64,000 nt of DNA from contig CAVVXS010000007.1 in NCBI GenBank assembly GCA_963752225.1, forward strand, positions 1,798,001-1,862,000. Direction: 5' to 3'. This document shows positions 10,001-18,796 of the stretch, in pieces. The notes beneath the pieces were generated by a model. The model worked only from the letters and a program-made list of their open reading frames with translations. It made no database searches and was not told where the DNA came from. Within the stretch, counting starts at the first letter, position 1. Each line of letters begins with the position of its first letter. Both the position numbers and the translations under genes were made by a program. This stretch comes from JBBROS01 sp963752225 (GTDB taxonomy: Bacteria; Pseudomonadota; Alphaproteobacteria; Acetobacterales; Acetobacteraceae).

Positions 10001-10174
10001 CTGATGCTGGAGCACGGCACCGGGTCCGAGCTGCGCTATCCGCTGGGGCTCACCATCGTCGGCGGGCTGCTGCTGAGCCAGGTGCTGACGCTTTATACGA
10101 CGCCCGTGATCTACCTGTTCTTCGAGCGCACGCGGCTCAGGTTCTCGCGCGGGACCGCGGTGCCCGCCGAATGA
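7028..10174 (+). CDS. RND multidrug efflux permease 1 (MdtB/AcrB-type)
   Basis: 1048 aa proton-driven inner-membrane pump of the HAE1 group. It begins with the usual first helix (ISAPFIARPIATWLL), has two large periplasmic loops, and carries adjacent aspartates in TM4 (FVVDDAIVMIENVVRY), the proton-relay signature. GTG 7028 overlaps the GST stop. A low-complexity Asn/Ala/Ser/Gly insertion (about residues 775-800) lies in the second periplasmic loop. Eleven bases separate it from a second, different RND pump, as in mdtBC, which form a heterotrimer. Confidence 0.93.
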   Translation: MNISAPFIARPIATWLLAIAVVLTGALGYNALPVSALPTVDFPTIQVTTSLPGAGPDTVATLITASLERQFGQITGLAAMTSTSSEGTSQITLQFNLSRKMDSAAQDVQAAINAAAGTLPPTLPYPPVYAKVNPADAPILSLALTSDAITIDRVSDAADTLLQPKLSQIDGVGKVTVQGGQRPAVRVRLDPARVAAYSLSLEDVRNAVAAANVNGAKGGFDGPRQAYALGANDQLLTPDAYKTLVIAYRNGAPVRINDIGSVVGGVENDRVSGWFNGRQAVVLDIQRQPGANIVSTVAAIKEALPALQRAIPAAIRMEVVTDRTETIRASVRDVELTLALSIGLVVFVIYLFLRSARATLIPAVALPLSLVGTFGVMALLGYSLDNLSLMALTVATGFVVDDAIVMIENVVRYIEQGVRPLEAAYRGAAQIGFTIVSLTISLIAVFIPLLFMTGVVGRLFNEFAVVLSTSVIVSALVSLTLTPMMCGRLLRANPKPSVLTAWFEHGFQWSARAYARTLRVALRFQGVTLLIAVATLAGTVVLYVVIPKGFLPLQDTGVIIAVTEAAQSTSIPRMRTMQTEMAEIARKDPAVAGVASFVGAGAINATPNTGRLTIALKPKSERDAAPVVIARLQGALGRLPGMSVFMQPVQDIQIGTRISRTQYQYTLMDTDAQELATWAPRLLAKLRTMPDLVDVTTDQQTDGFATRVQVDRDAAMRLGVSMQSVQDTLYDAFGQRQISTIFSQSNQYRVVLEANPDWQADPQSLLRLRVPATNANAVASGSNANGTVTAASTANPTPQVPLSAIASIVRETAPLAVTHQSQFPSITISFNLGPGASLSHAVDQVAEAEASIGMPPTIVGSYSGDAAEFQTSLASEPWLILAAVVVIYIVLGVLYESTIHPVTILSTLPSAGIGALLALMLAGQDLSLVALVGIVLLMGIVKKNAIILIDFALEAERLHGATPLEAIVEACALRYRPIMMTTAAALLGALPLMLEHGTGSELRYPLGLTIVGGLLLSQVLTLYTTPVIYLFFERTRLRFSRGTAVPAE

Positions 10175-10184
10175 GAATCGGCGA

Positions 10185-13100
10185 ATGAACGTTTCGGCGC
10201 TGTTTATCCGGCGCCCGGTCGCCACGGTGCTGCTGGCGGTCGGGCTGATGCTGACCGGCCTGGTCGCGGTGCGCTTCCTGCCCGTGGCGCCGCTGCCGAG
10301 CGTCGATATCCCGACCATCGTGGTGTTCGCCGCCCGCCCCGGCGCCGACCCGGAAACGATGGCGGCGTCCATCGCCGCACCGCTTGAACGGCGCCTGGGC
10401 GAGATCCCCGGCGTCACCGAGATCACCAGCACCAGCAACACCGGCAACACCTCGATCGTCATCCAGTTCGACATCGACCGGCCGATCGAGGGGGCGGCCG
10501 ACGACGTGCAGGGGGCGATCAACGCCGCCTACCTCGACCTGCCGAGCGACCTGCCGACCCGGCCGTACTATCGCAAGTTCAACCCGGCCGACGCGCCGAT
10601 CCTGACGCTGTCGATGACCAGCGACACGCTCAGCGCCGCCCAGGTCTACGACGCCGCTGACACCATCCTCGGCCAGCGGCTGAGCCAGGTCGAGGGCGTG
10701 AGCCAGGTCACGGTGAACGGCGCCGAGAAGCCGGCGGTGCGGGTACGGCTGAACCCGGCCGCCCTGCGCGCCGCCGGGCTCAGCAGTCAGGACGTCTACA
10801 CCGCCATCCGCAACAGCAACGTCAACGGTCCGATCGGCGGCTTCTCGGGCCCGGAGCGGGCCGAAACGCTGACCATGAACGGCCAGATCACCCAGGCCGA
10901 AGACTACGCCGGGCTCATTCTGAAGACCTCGAACGGCGCCGTCGTGCGGCTCGGCGACGTGGCCGAGGTGATCAACGGCACCGCCAACACCCGCCTCGCC
11001 GCTTGGGAGGACAAGCACCCGGCGATTTTGCTGACGTTGACCAAGACCGCGGGCGCCAACGTGATCGACACCGTCGACCGGGTGCAGCAGGTGCTGCCGC
11101 AGTTGCTGAGCTGGTTGCCGCCCGACATCCACGTCAGCATCCTAAGCGACCGCACCGCCACCATCCGCGCCAGCGTGGACGACGTCGAAATCACGCTCGG
11201 CATCTCGATCGCACTGGTGCTGATGGTGGTCGCCGTGTTCATGCGCCGGCTGGTGCCGACGCTGGCCGCGGCGGTGACGGTGCCGCTGAGCCTGTCGGCG
11301 ACGCTGGGGGCGATGTACCTGCTCGGCTTCAGCCTCAACAATTTCAGTCTGATGGCGCTGACGATCTCGGTCGGTTTCGTGGTGGACGACGCCATCGTCA
11401 TGATCGAGAACATTCACCGCCACCACGAGATGGGCATGCGCCCAATGCAGGCGGCGCTGGCCGGGGCCAAGCAGATCGGCTTCACCGTGGTGTCCATCAG
11501 CTTGTCGCTGATCGCGGTGTTCATCCCGATCCTGTTCATGGGCGGGATCCTGGGAAAATTGTTCCACGAGTTTGCGATGGTGCTGACGATCGCCATCGCC
11601 ACCTCGGCGGTGGTGTCGCTGACGCTCACGCCGATGATGCTGGCCCGGTTCGGCAGCGGCCGGCCGCCTTGGGGACCTTGGGCCTGGGTCGACGCGCGGG
11701 TGGAGCGCGGCTTCGGCGTCGCCCGGCGGTTCTACCTGCGTACGCTCGGCTGGGTGCTGCGGCTGCGCTGGCTGGCGCTGCTGGTGACGCCCGGCATCAT
11801 CGCCGGGGTCGTGGTGCTGTGGATGGTGGTGCCAAAGGGCTTCCTGCCGATCCAGGACACCGGCCTGCTGCAGGGCGGCACACAGACCAGCCCCGACATC
11901 TCCTTCCAGGCGATGGTTGAGCGGCAGAAGCAGGTCGTGGACGTGATCCTGTCCGACCCGGCCGTGCAAAGCGTCGGCAGCCAGGTCGGCGTCACCTCCG
12001 GCTTCGGCTCGGCCAACCGCGGCCAGCTCACGGTGGCGCTGAAGCCGTTCGCCGAGCGCGGCGTCACCAGCGAGGAGGTGATCGCCCGGCTGCGCCCGAA
12101 GGTGATGCAGATGTCGGGGATCCAGACCTTCCTCTACTCCGCCCAGGATCTGCGCGGGGGCGGCCGGTCCGGCGGCAGCGGCTTCCAGTTCGTGCTGCTC
12201 GACCAGGACCTGCCGGAGCTGCGAACCTGGACGCAGCGGATGGAGCAGGCGTTGACCGGAGCCCCGGGCATCGAGGACGTGTCCAGCGATCAGGACAAGC
12301 CGGCGCCGCAGGTGGACGTGGTGATCGACCGCGAGCAGGCGTCCCGGCTCGGCGTGTCGGTGAACGCCATCGACACCGCGCTCAACAATGCTTTCAGCCA
12401 GCGGCAGATGTCGATCATCTACACCCAGCGCAACCAATACCGGGTGGTCCTGGAAACCCTGCCGGAGCTGCAGCAGGACCCGGCGTCGCTGCAGCAGATC
12501 TATGTGCCGGGGCGCGGCAAGACCCAAGTGCCGCTGGCAACGGTGGTGAAGTTCGAGCGCAACACGGCGCCGCTCGCGGTGCGGCACCAAGGCCAATTCC
12601 CGGCCTCCTCCATCAGCTTCAATCTCAAGCCCGGCACCTCGCAAGGCGACGCCATCGCGCTGGTGCAGCAGAAGGCGCTGGAGCTGCGGCTGCCGGAAGG
12701 AGTGCACACGGAGTTCGCGGGCAATGCCGCCTATTTGCAAAAGTCGCTGTCCAGCCAACCGCTGCTGATCGGCGCCGCGTTCATCACGATCTACATCGTC
12801 CTCGGCGTGCTCTACGAAAGCTGGCTGCACCCGCTGACGATCATCAGCACGTTGCCGTCCGGCATGTTCGGCGCGTTGCTGGCGGTGCTGGTGACCGGCA
12901 CGGAGCTCGGCGTGCTGGCGATCATCGGCGTGCTGCTGCTGCTGGGCATTGTCAAGAAAAACGGGATCATGATGGTGGACTTCGCGCTCGAGGCGGAGCG
13001 CGATCGCGGCCTGTCACCGCGGGAGGCGATCCTCGAGGCCTGCGCCGAGCGGTTCCGGCCGATCATCATGACGACGCTCGCGGCTTTGCTCGGCGCCGTG

Positions 13101-13286
13101 CCGCTGGCGCTCGCGACCGGCGTCGGCTCGGAGTTCCGCCGCCCGCTCGGGCTCGCGATCTGCGGCGGACTGATCGTGTCGCAGTTCCTGACGCTTTACA
13201 CGACGCCAGTGGTTTACCTCGCGCTGGAGCGCCTGGCGCGCGGGCGCCGCAGCCGGATCGAGGCGGAACCGGTGGCGGCCGAGTGA
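10185..13286 (+). CDS. RND multidrug efflux permease 2 (MdtC-type)
   Basis: 1033 aa HAE1-group pump, last gene of the operon. TM4 again has FVVDDAIVMIENI, and the N-terminus (VSALFIRRPVATVLL, then PLPSVDIPTI) resembles MdtC. It is clearly not a recent duplicate of the neighbouring pump, since the two differ throughout the periplasmic loops. Two RND genes served by one adaptor is the MdtABC arrangement, where MdtB and MdtC assemble in a 2:1 ratio. Operon order here is outer-membrane factor, adaptor, GST, pump 1, pump 2. Confidence 0.93.
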   Translation: MNVSALFIRRPVATVLLAVGLMLTGLVAVRFLPVAPLPSVDIPTIVVFAARPGADPETMAASIAAPLERRLGEIPGVTEITSTSNTGNTSIVIQFDIDRPIEGAADDVQGAINAAYLDLPSDLPTRPYYRKFNPADAPILTLSMTSDTLSAAQVYDAADTILGQRLSQVEGVSQVTVNGAEKPAVRVRLNPAALRAAGLSSQDVYTAIRNSNVNGPIGGFSGPERAETLTMNGQITQAEDYAGLILKTSNGAVVRLGDVAEVINGTANTRLAAWEDKHPAILLTLTKTAGANVIDTVDRVQQVLPQLLSWLPPDIHVSILSDRTATIRASVDDVEITLGISIALVLMVVAVFMRRLVPTLAAAVTVPLSLSATLGAMYLLGFSLNNFSLMALTISVGFVVDDAIVMIENIHRHHEMGMRPMQAALAGAKQIGFTVVSISLSLIAVFIPILFMGGILGKLFHEFAMVLTIAIATSAVVSLTLTPMMLARFGSGRPPWGPWAWVDARVERGFGVARRFYLRTLGWVLRLRWLALLVTPGIIAGVVVLWMVVPKGFLPIQDTGLLQGGTQTSPDISFQAMVERQKQVVDVILSDPAVQSVGSQVGVTSGFGSANRGQLTVALKPFAERGVTSEEVIARLRPKVMQMSGIQTFLYSAQDLRGGGRSGGSGFQFVLLDQDLPELRTWTQRMEQALTGAPGIEDVSSDQDKPAPQVDVVIDREQASRLGVSVNAIDTALNNAFSQRQMSIIYTQRNQYRVVLETLPELQQDPASLQQIYVPGRGKTQVPLATVVKFERNTAPLAVRHQGQFPASSISFNLKPGTSQGDAIALVQQKALELRLPEGVHTEFAGNAAYLQKSLSSQPLLIGAAFITIYIVLGVLYESWLHPLTIISTLPSGMFGALLAVLVTGTELGVLAIIGVLLLLGIVKKNGIMMVDFALEAERDRGLSPREAILEACAERFRPIIMTTLAALLGAVPLALATGVGSEFRRPLGLAICGGLIVSQFLTLYTTPVVYLALERLARGRRSRIEAEPVAAE

Positions 13287-13329
13287 ACCGCGCGCGCCGA
13301 TCGGGGGGCGGCTATTCTGCCCTCGCCCG

Positions 13330-13608
13330 CTATTCTGCGCCGGCGAACTCGCTGTCGCGGAAGTAGCGCGTGCTGATGTGGCCGACGATGTCGCCCACCA
13401 CGGCGAACCCCTCGATCTCGTCGTCCTCGAGTTCGACGTCGAACGTTTCCTCGAGGCAGATCGCGAGCCTCAGGCGGCCGAACCGGCTCAGCGCCAAGTC
13501 GTCGCTGATCCGGGTCGACGGCGACAAATTGGCAAGGTCGGTGCGCACGACTTGCCGCAAGGCGCGCGAAACTTTTTCAAAAACAAGGCGATCAACGGCG
13601 GACTGCAT
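13330..13608 (-). CDS. Acyl-carrier-protein-like protein lacking the phosphopantetheine serine
   Basis: 92 aa acidic four-helix-bundle protein. Residues 37-78 align without gaps to the second half of E. coli AcpP: LEETFDVEL matches LEEEFDTEI and the downstream acidic helix is conserved. In that alignment the AcpP Ser36 position is Arg42 and the preceding Asp is Ser41 (segment LALSRFGRL). A one-residue shift could place Ser41 at the site, but the surrounding DSL motif is still missing. Start ATG 13608 has AGG upstream. It lies on the same strand as corC, 152 bases downstream. Role unknown: regulatory or structural ACP-like protein, or an ACP modified atypically. Confidence 0.75.
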   Translation of the reverse strand: MQSAVDRLVFEKVSRALRQVVRTDLANLSPSTRISDDLALSRFGRLRLAICLEETFDVELEDDEIEGFAVVGDIVGHISTRYFRDSEFAGAE

Positions 13609-13760
13609 GACGGACCTGCTGCTCTCGATGTCGTGAGCAGATCATTTTGCCCCATGCTTCGCAAGGGCCGGGTTAACGTAAACCGGCTCAGAATTGATCG
13701 AGAATTGTTACCCTGTTTCAGGTAGCAGCCGCAGCACGGCATGGACCGCGCCGGCCGGGT

Positions 13761-14651
13761 TCAGGCTGCGGCGGCCGGCACCACCGCGCCTTCGGCCCGC
13801 CGCACCCGCAACCGGCGGATCCGCCGCGCATCGCTGTCGAGGATGCGGAACTCCAGCCCCGAGGGATGCCCGACCACCTCGCCGCGCGACGGCACCCGCC
13901 CGGCCAGCGTGAACACCAGGCCGCCGACCGTGTCGATGTCGGCCTCGCGCTCGTCCTCGGTCAGCACCGGACCGAGCTTCACCTCGAACGCCTCGATCGA
14001 TAGCCTTGCATCGAGGTCGAGCGCGCCGTCCGGCCGTTCGGTGATCATCGGCCCCTGCACCTCGTCGTGCTCGTCGGCGATGTCGCCGACGATTTCTTCC
14101 ACGAGATCCTCGATGGTCAGCAGTCCATCGATGCCGCCATACTCGTCCACCACCAACGCCAGGTGCATGCGCGCCTGACGCATCTGCAGCAGCAGGTCCA
14201 GCACCGGCAGCTGCGGCGCCACCAACAGCGGGCGGCGCAGCAGCGCCTCGAGCTTGAACGCGTCCGGCCGGCCCACGTAGGAATAAACGTCCTTGATGTG
14301 GACCATGCCGACGATCTCGTCGAGCTGCTCGCGATACACCGGCAGGCGGGAGTGGCCCTCACGCCGGATCTGCTCCAGCGCCTGCTCCAGCGACACGTCG
14401 ACCGGCATAGCCACGATGTCGGCCCGCGGCACCATCACGTCGTCGGCCGTGGTCCCGCGCAGCCGCAGCACGTTGGCGATCAGTGCGCGCTCCTGCCGGT
14501 CCAGGCCGGGCTGCTCGCCTTCCACGACGGTGGCGTTGGCGGATTGCTGCACGAGTTCGGCGATGCTTTCCCGCACCCCGTGCTCGATCCGGCCGCCCAG
14601 CAAGGTGCGGACCCGGTCGAGGAAGCCACGCCGCGCGGCCGACCCGCTCAT
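13761..14651 (-). CDS. corC: CorC/HlyC-family CBS-domain protein
   Basis: 296 aa. It contains a tandem CBS pair (DDVMVPRADIVAM, then LPVYREQLDEIVGMVHIKD) and the C-terminal CorC/HlyC transporter-associated domain (ADIDTVGGLVFTLAGRVP). The membrane DUF21 domain of longer relatives is absent, so this is the soluble CorC type, linked to magnesium/cobalt homeostasis and, in the YbeXYZ group, to ribosome metabolism. ATG 14651 was chosen because upstream in-frame sequence is the antisense-frame shadow of ybeY. Last gene of the miaB-phoH-ybeY-corC run, 46 bases after ybeY. Confidence 0.92.
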   Translation of the reverse strand: MSGSAARRGFLDRVRTLLGGRIEHGVRESIAELVQQSANATVVEGEQPGLDRQERALIANVLRLRGTTADDVMVPRADIVAMPVDVSLEQALEQIRREGHSRLPVYREQLDEIVGMVHIKDVYSYVGRPDAFKLEALLRRPLLVAPQLPVLDLLLQMRQARMHLALVVDEYGGIDGLLTIEDLVEEIVGDIADEHDEVQGPMITERPDGALDLDARLSIEAFEVKLGPVLTEDEREADIDTVGGLVFTLAGRVPSRGEVVGHPSGLEFRILDSDARRIRRLRVRRAEGAVVPAAAA

Positions 14652-14697
14652 GGCGCGTGACGGTCCGGGCGGCCCGCCGGCATTGGGTGCGAGGGCA

Positions 14698-15124
14698 TTA
14701 CGTCCCCCGCCACGGGTTCGGCACGCCGAGCCGGCGCAGGACGCGTGTCTCCGCCATCTCCATCCGCCGCGCCTCTCCCGGCGCGTGGTGATCCTCGCCG
14801 GTGAGATGCAGCGCGCCGTGCACGACCAAGTGCTGCAGATGGTCGGCAACCGGCTTGCCCGCGGCCGCGGCCTCGCGGCGCACGACGCCGGACGCGAGCG
14901 CGATGTCGCCGCCGGCAAACGTCAGGACGTTGGTTGCCTTGTTACGCCCGCGATAGCGCGCGTTGAGCCGCCGCACGACCCGGTCCGACGACAGCAGCAC
15001 GGTCGCCGCCCCGCCCGCGGCGGCGGCCGCCCGCCGCACCAGCAGGTCTGCGCGGGGCACCATGCGGCGCCAACGCGGGTCCTCGACGATGACTTCAGGG
15101 ATCCCCGCGGCTGCGGGGCACCGT

Positions 15125-15141
<17 letters not shown>
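14698..15141 (-). CDS. ybeY: Endoribonuclease YbeY
   Basis: 147 aa zinc-dependent endoribonuclease acting in 16S rRNA maturation and ribosome quality control. The zinc motif reads HGALHLTGEDH; the usual Tyr in GYDH is Glu here. Upstream RRLNARYRGRNKATNVLTF matches the conserved YbeY core. ATG 15141 is preferred because AGGAG lies five bases upstream; an in-frame ATG at 15198 would overlap phoH by 74 bases. Overlaps the 3' end of phoH by 17 bases. Confidence 0.93.
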
Positions 15142-16191
<1,050 letters not shown>

Positions 16192-16195
<4 letters not shown>

Positions 16196-17559
16196 GCGGC
16201 GCTTTGCTCCGTATCCAAGGTGGCTGACAAAGAATTGGGGTGGCCGACGAGGATTCGCACGGGGCGAACCTGTCCGATCAACAATTTTGGCCCGTCGAGG
16301 TGCACAGGCTGCAGGTACGGCGAGCGTCCGGACAATTGCCCCGGCCGCCGCCCGGGCCCGGTGAACAGCACCGGCAACACGAGCCCCTCGGCGCCGAGAT
16401 TGAACGCGGCTTGTTGTTCCCGCAGCAGCGCCTGCACGGCCTGCAGCCGCACATCCTTCACGGCTTCGGCGACCTGCAGCGGCGCCCCGGCGGCCGGCGT
16501 GCCGGGCCGCGGCGAATATTTGAACGAGAAGGCCTGGGCAAAGCCGACCCGGCGGATCAGCGCCAGGGTCGCCTCGTGGTCGGCATCGGTCTCGCCGGGG
16601 TGGCCGACGATGAAGTCGGAACTGAGCGCAATGTCAGGCCGCGCCGTCCGCAGCCGGTCGACCACGCGAAGATACTCGTCGACGCCATGCCGGCGGTTCA
16701 TCGCCTGCAGCACACGGTCCGAACCCGACTGCACCGGCAGATGCAGGAACGGCATCAGCGCCGGAACGTCGCGGTGGGCCGCGATCAGGTCGTCGTCCAT
16801 GTCGCGCGGGTGGCTGGTGGTGTAGCGGATCCGCGCCAGGCCGGGCAGCTCGGCCAAGGCGCGGACGAGCCGGCCGAGGCTCCAGGTCCCGCCATCCGGG
16901 GCAGCGCCGTGGTAGGCATTGACGTTCTGGCCCAGCAAGGTGAGCTCGCGGGCGCCGGCTGCGACCAGCCGCCGGGCCTCGGCCAGCACGCCGGCGGCCG
17001 GCCGGCTGGTTTCGGCGCCGCGCGTGTAAGGGACGACGCAGAACGAGCAGAACTTGTCGCAACCTTCCTGCACGGTCAGGAACGCCGTCACCCCCGGAGG
17101 CGCGGCGGCGTCGGGCAGCCGGTCGAATTTCTCGTCCGGGGCGAAATCGGTCTCGATCACCGCGCCGCCGGCCCGCGCCGCGCGCGCCACCAGCTCCGGC
17201 AGGCGGTGATAGGTTTGCGGCCCGAGCACGAGGTCCACGTAGGGCGCCCGCGCCAGGATCTCGGCGCCTTCCGCCTGCGCCACGCAGCCGGCGACCGCCA
17301 GGACCGTCGCCTGCCCTTCGGCCGCGCGCGCTTCCTTGACCCGACGCAGCCGGCCGAGCTCGGAGAACACCTTTTCGACCGCCTTTTCGCGAATGTGGCA
17401 GGTGTTGAGGATGATCATGTCGGCGGCGTCCGGCGAGTCGACCGGCGCATAGCCCAGCGGCGCCAGCACGTCGCCCATCCGCCCGCTGTCGTACACATTC
17501 ATCTGGCAGCCCCACGTGATTACGTGCAGCCGCTTCTTCGTTGGGGTTGTCGTGTTCAA
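16192..17559 (-). CDS. miaB: tRNA-2-methylthio-N6-dimethylallyladenosine synthase MiaB
   Basis: 455 aa radical-SAM methylthiotransferase that adds the methylthio group to i6A37 of tRNAs. The N-terminal UPF0004 domain supplies three cysteines of the auxiliary cluster (TWGCQMN, NTCHIREKA, AGCVAQ), the radical-SAM CxxxCxxC reads CDKFCSFC, and a C-terminal TRAM domain follows. Start ATG 17559. 175 bases separate it from plsC upstream on the same strand; it heads the phoH-ybeY-corC run by overlap. Confidence 0.95.
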
Positions 17560-17733
17560 AGCCCGGTCGATCCCGCCGGGCCCGGGTCAATCCGGACGGT
17601 CGGCGCGGCGCAAATGGTCTGCAAAGCCAAGCGCGTCAAGCGTCGCCGCTTCCGGTGTCTGCAACCAGCCTTGTTCTCCCCTGCCGGCGTTCGTCTCGGC
17701 ACGGGAAGAATGCCAGTTTCCCCCGGCTGCCTG

Positions 17734-18666
17734 TCAAGCGAAAGCCTGTTCGGCGACGCCGACGGCCGCGGCCGGGGACGTCGGCGGGGCCGGCGGCACC
17801 GGACGGTTCTGCCGCAGGGCGGCGGCGCCGCCTGCGACCGTGTTCCACACCGAATGCGACAGCGCCTTGCGCGACGGAAAGGCGGCCGGGTCGACCGGCG
17901 GGTGCACCAGCACCGTCGCCCGCAGCCCGCGAAGCTGCGCCAGACGCCAGAAATGGCTGCCTAGCTCCATGTCGCCATACCAGGCGAATACGGCGCGGCT
18001 CGCCCGTCCGATCGGCAAACCGCCGAGTTGGTCGTACACCACCGACACTGGCTGGATCAGCGGACGGCCCGGCGCATCGCCGTCCACCACGGAAAAGAAC
18101 GACGATCGGAACGGCAGCACCCGCGATCCGTCATTGCTGGTTCCCTCCGGAAATAGCAGCAGGTTGTCGCCCGCGGCCAGCCGCGCCCGCATCGCGTCGC
18201 GCTCGCGGCCGGTGTCGCGCGGCCGCCGGCTGACGAACACCGTGCGGCCGAGTCGCGCCACGGTCCGGATCAACGGCCAGGTGGACACCTCTTCCTTGGC
18301 GATGAAGCAGGCCTCGAGCGACCCGCCCAGCACCGGGACGTCGAGCCACGACGAATGGTTCGACGCGAACACCACCGGCCGGCCGCCGACGCGCCGCAAC
18401 GGCGCGCCCACGACCCGCACCCGCAAACCCATCAGCCGGTAGACGCCGGCCCAGTAAAGCCGGGCAAAGCCGACCTTGGGCCAGCCCGGTACCAGCAGGA
18501 AGACCGCTTGGACCGGCATCGCCGCGAGGGTGAACAGCACGATCGAGGCGCCGCGACGGGCCGCGCGCAGACGGCCGAACAGGCCGCCGGCGGCCGGCGT
18601 CTCGTCCCATCCGCGCGGGACGCCGTTAATCAAACTCGGTGAGCGGACCGCGCGCGCCTGCATCAC
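17734..18666 (-). CDS. plsC: 1-acyl-sn-glycerol-3-phosphate acyltransferase (PlsC-type)
   Basis: 310 aa acyltransferase making phosphatidic acid from lysophosphatidate at the inner membrane. Hydrophobic N-terminal segment around residues 40-62, then the catalytic NHSSWLD (HxxxxD box) and the glycerophosphate-binding FPEGTSNDG. Tandem ATGs at 18666 and 18663 are both possible starts. Located directly upstream of miaB, as in many alphaproteobacteria. Confidence 0.9.
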   Translation of the reverse strand: MMQARAVRSPSLINGVPRGWDETPAAGGLFGRLRAARRGASIVLFTLAAMPVQAVFLLVPGWPKVGFARLYWAGVYRLMGLRVRVVGAPLRRVGGRPVVFASNHSSWLDVPVLGGSLEACFIAKEEVSTWPLIRTVARLGRTVFVSRRPRDTGRERDAMRARLAAGDNLLLFPEGTSNDGSRVLPFRSSFFSVVDGDAPGRPLIQPVSVVYDQLGGLPIGRASRAVFAWYGDMELGSHFWRLAQLRGLRATVLVHPPVDPAAFPSRKALSHSVWNTVAGGAAALRQNRPVPPAPPTSPAAAVGVAEQAFA

Positions 18667-18796
18667 TCGGCCTTAGCAACCGGCGCGGGATTGAACAACG
18701 CTCGTCCCGTGACAAACCGGCGACACCGGTGGCAAAGGCGCCGCACCCGCGACGGAGGTGGTCGCCTTGTTCCCGGTTCCGCGTTAAACCCCGGAG

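Noticed and set aside
7382..10522. 1046-codon open frame on the - strand
   Set aside because: Antisense shadow of the two RND pump genes, with His/Asp/Arg-rich low-complexity translation and no family features.
13661..13695. Imperfect inverted repeat upstream of the ACP-like gene
   Set aside because: Only five contiguous pairs plus mismatches; too weak for an operator or terminator call.
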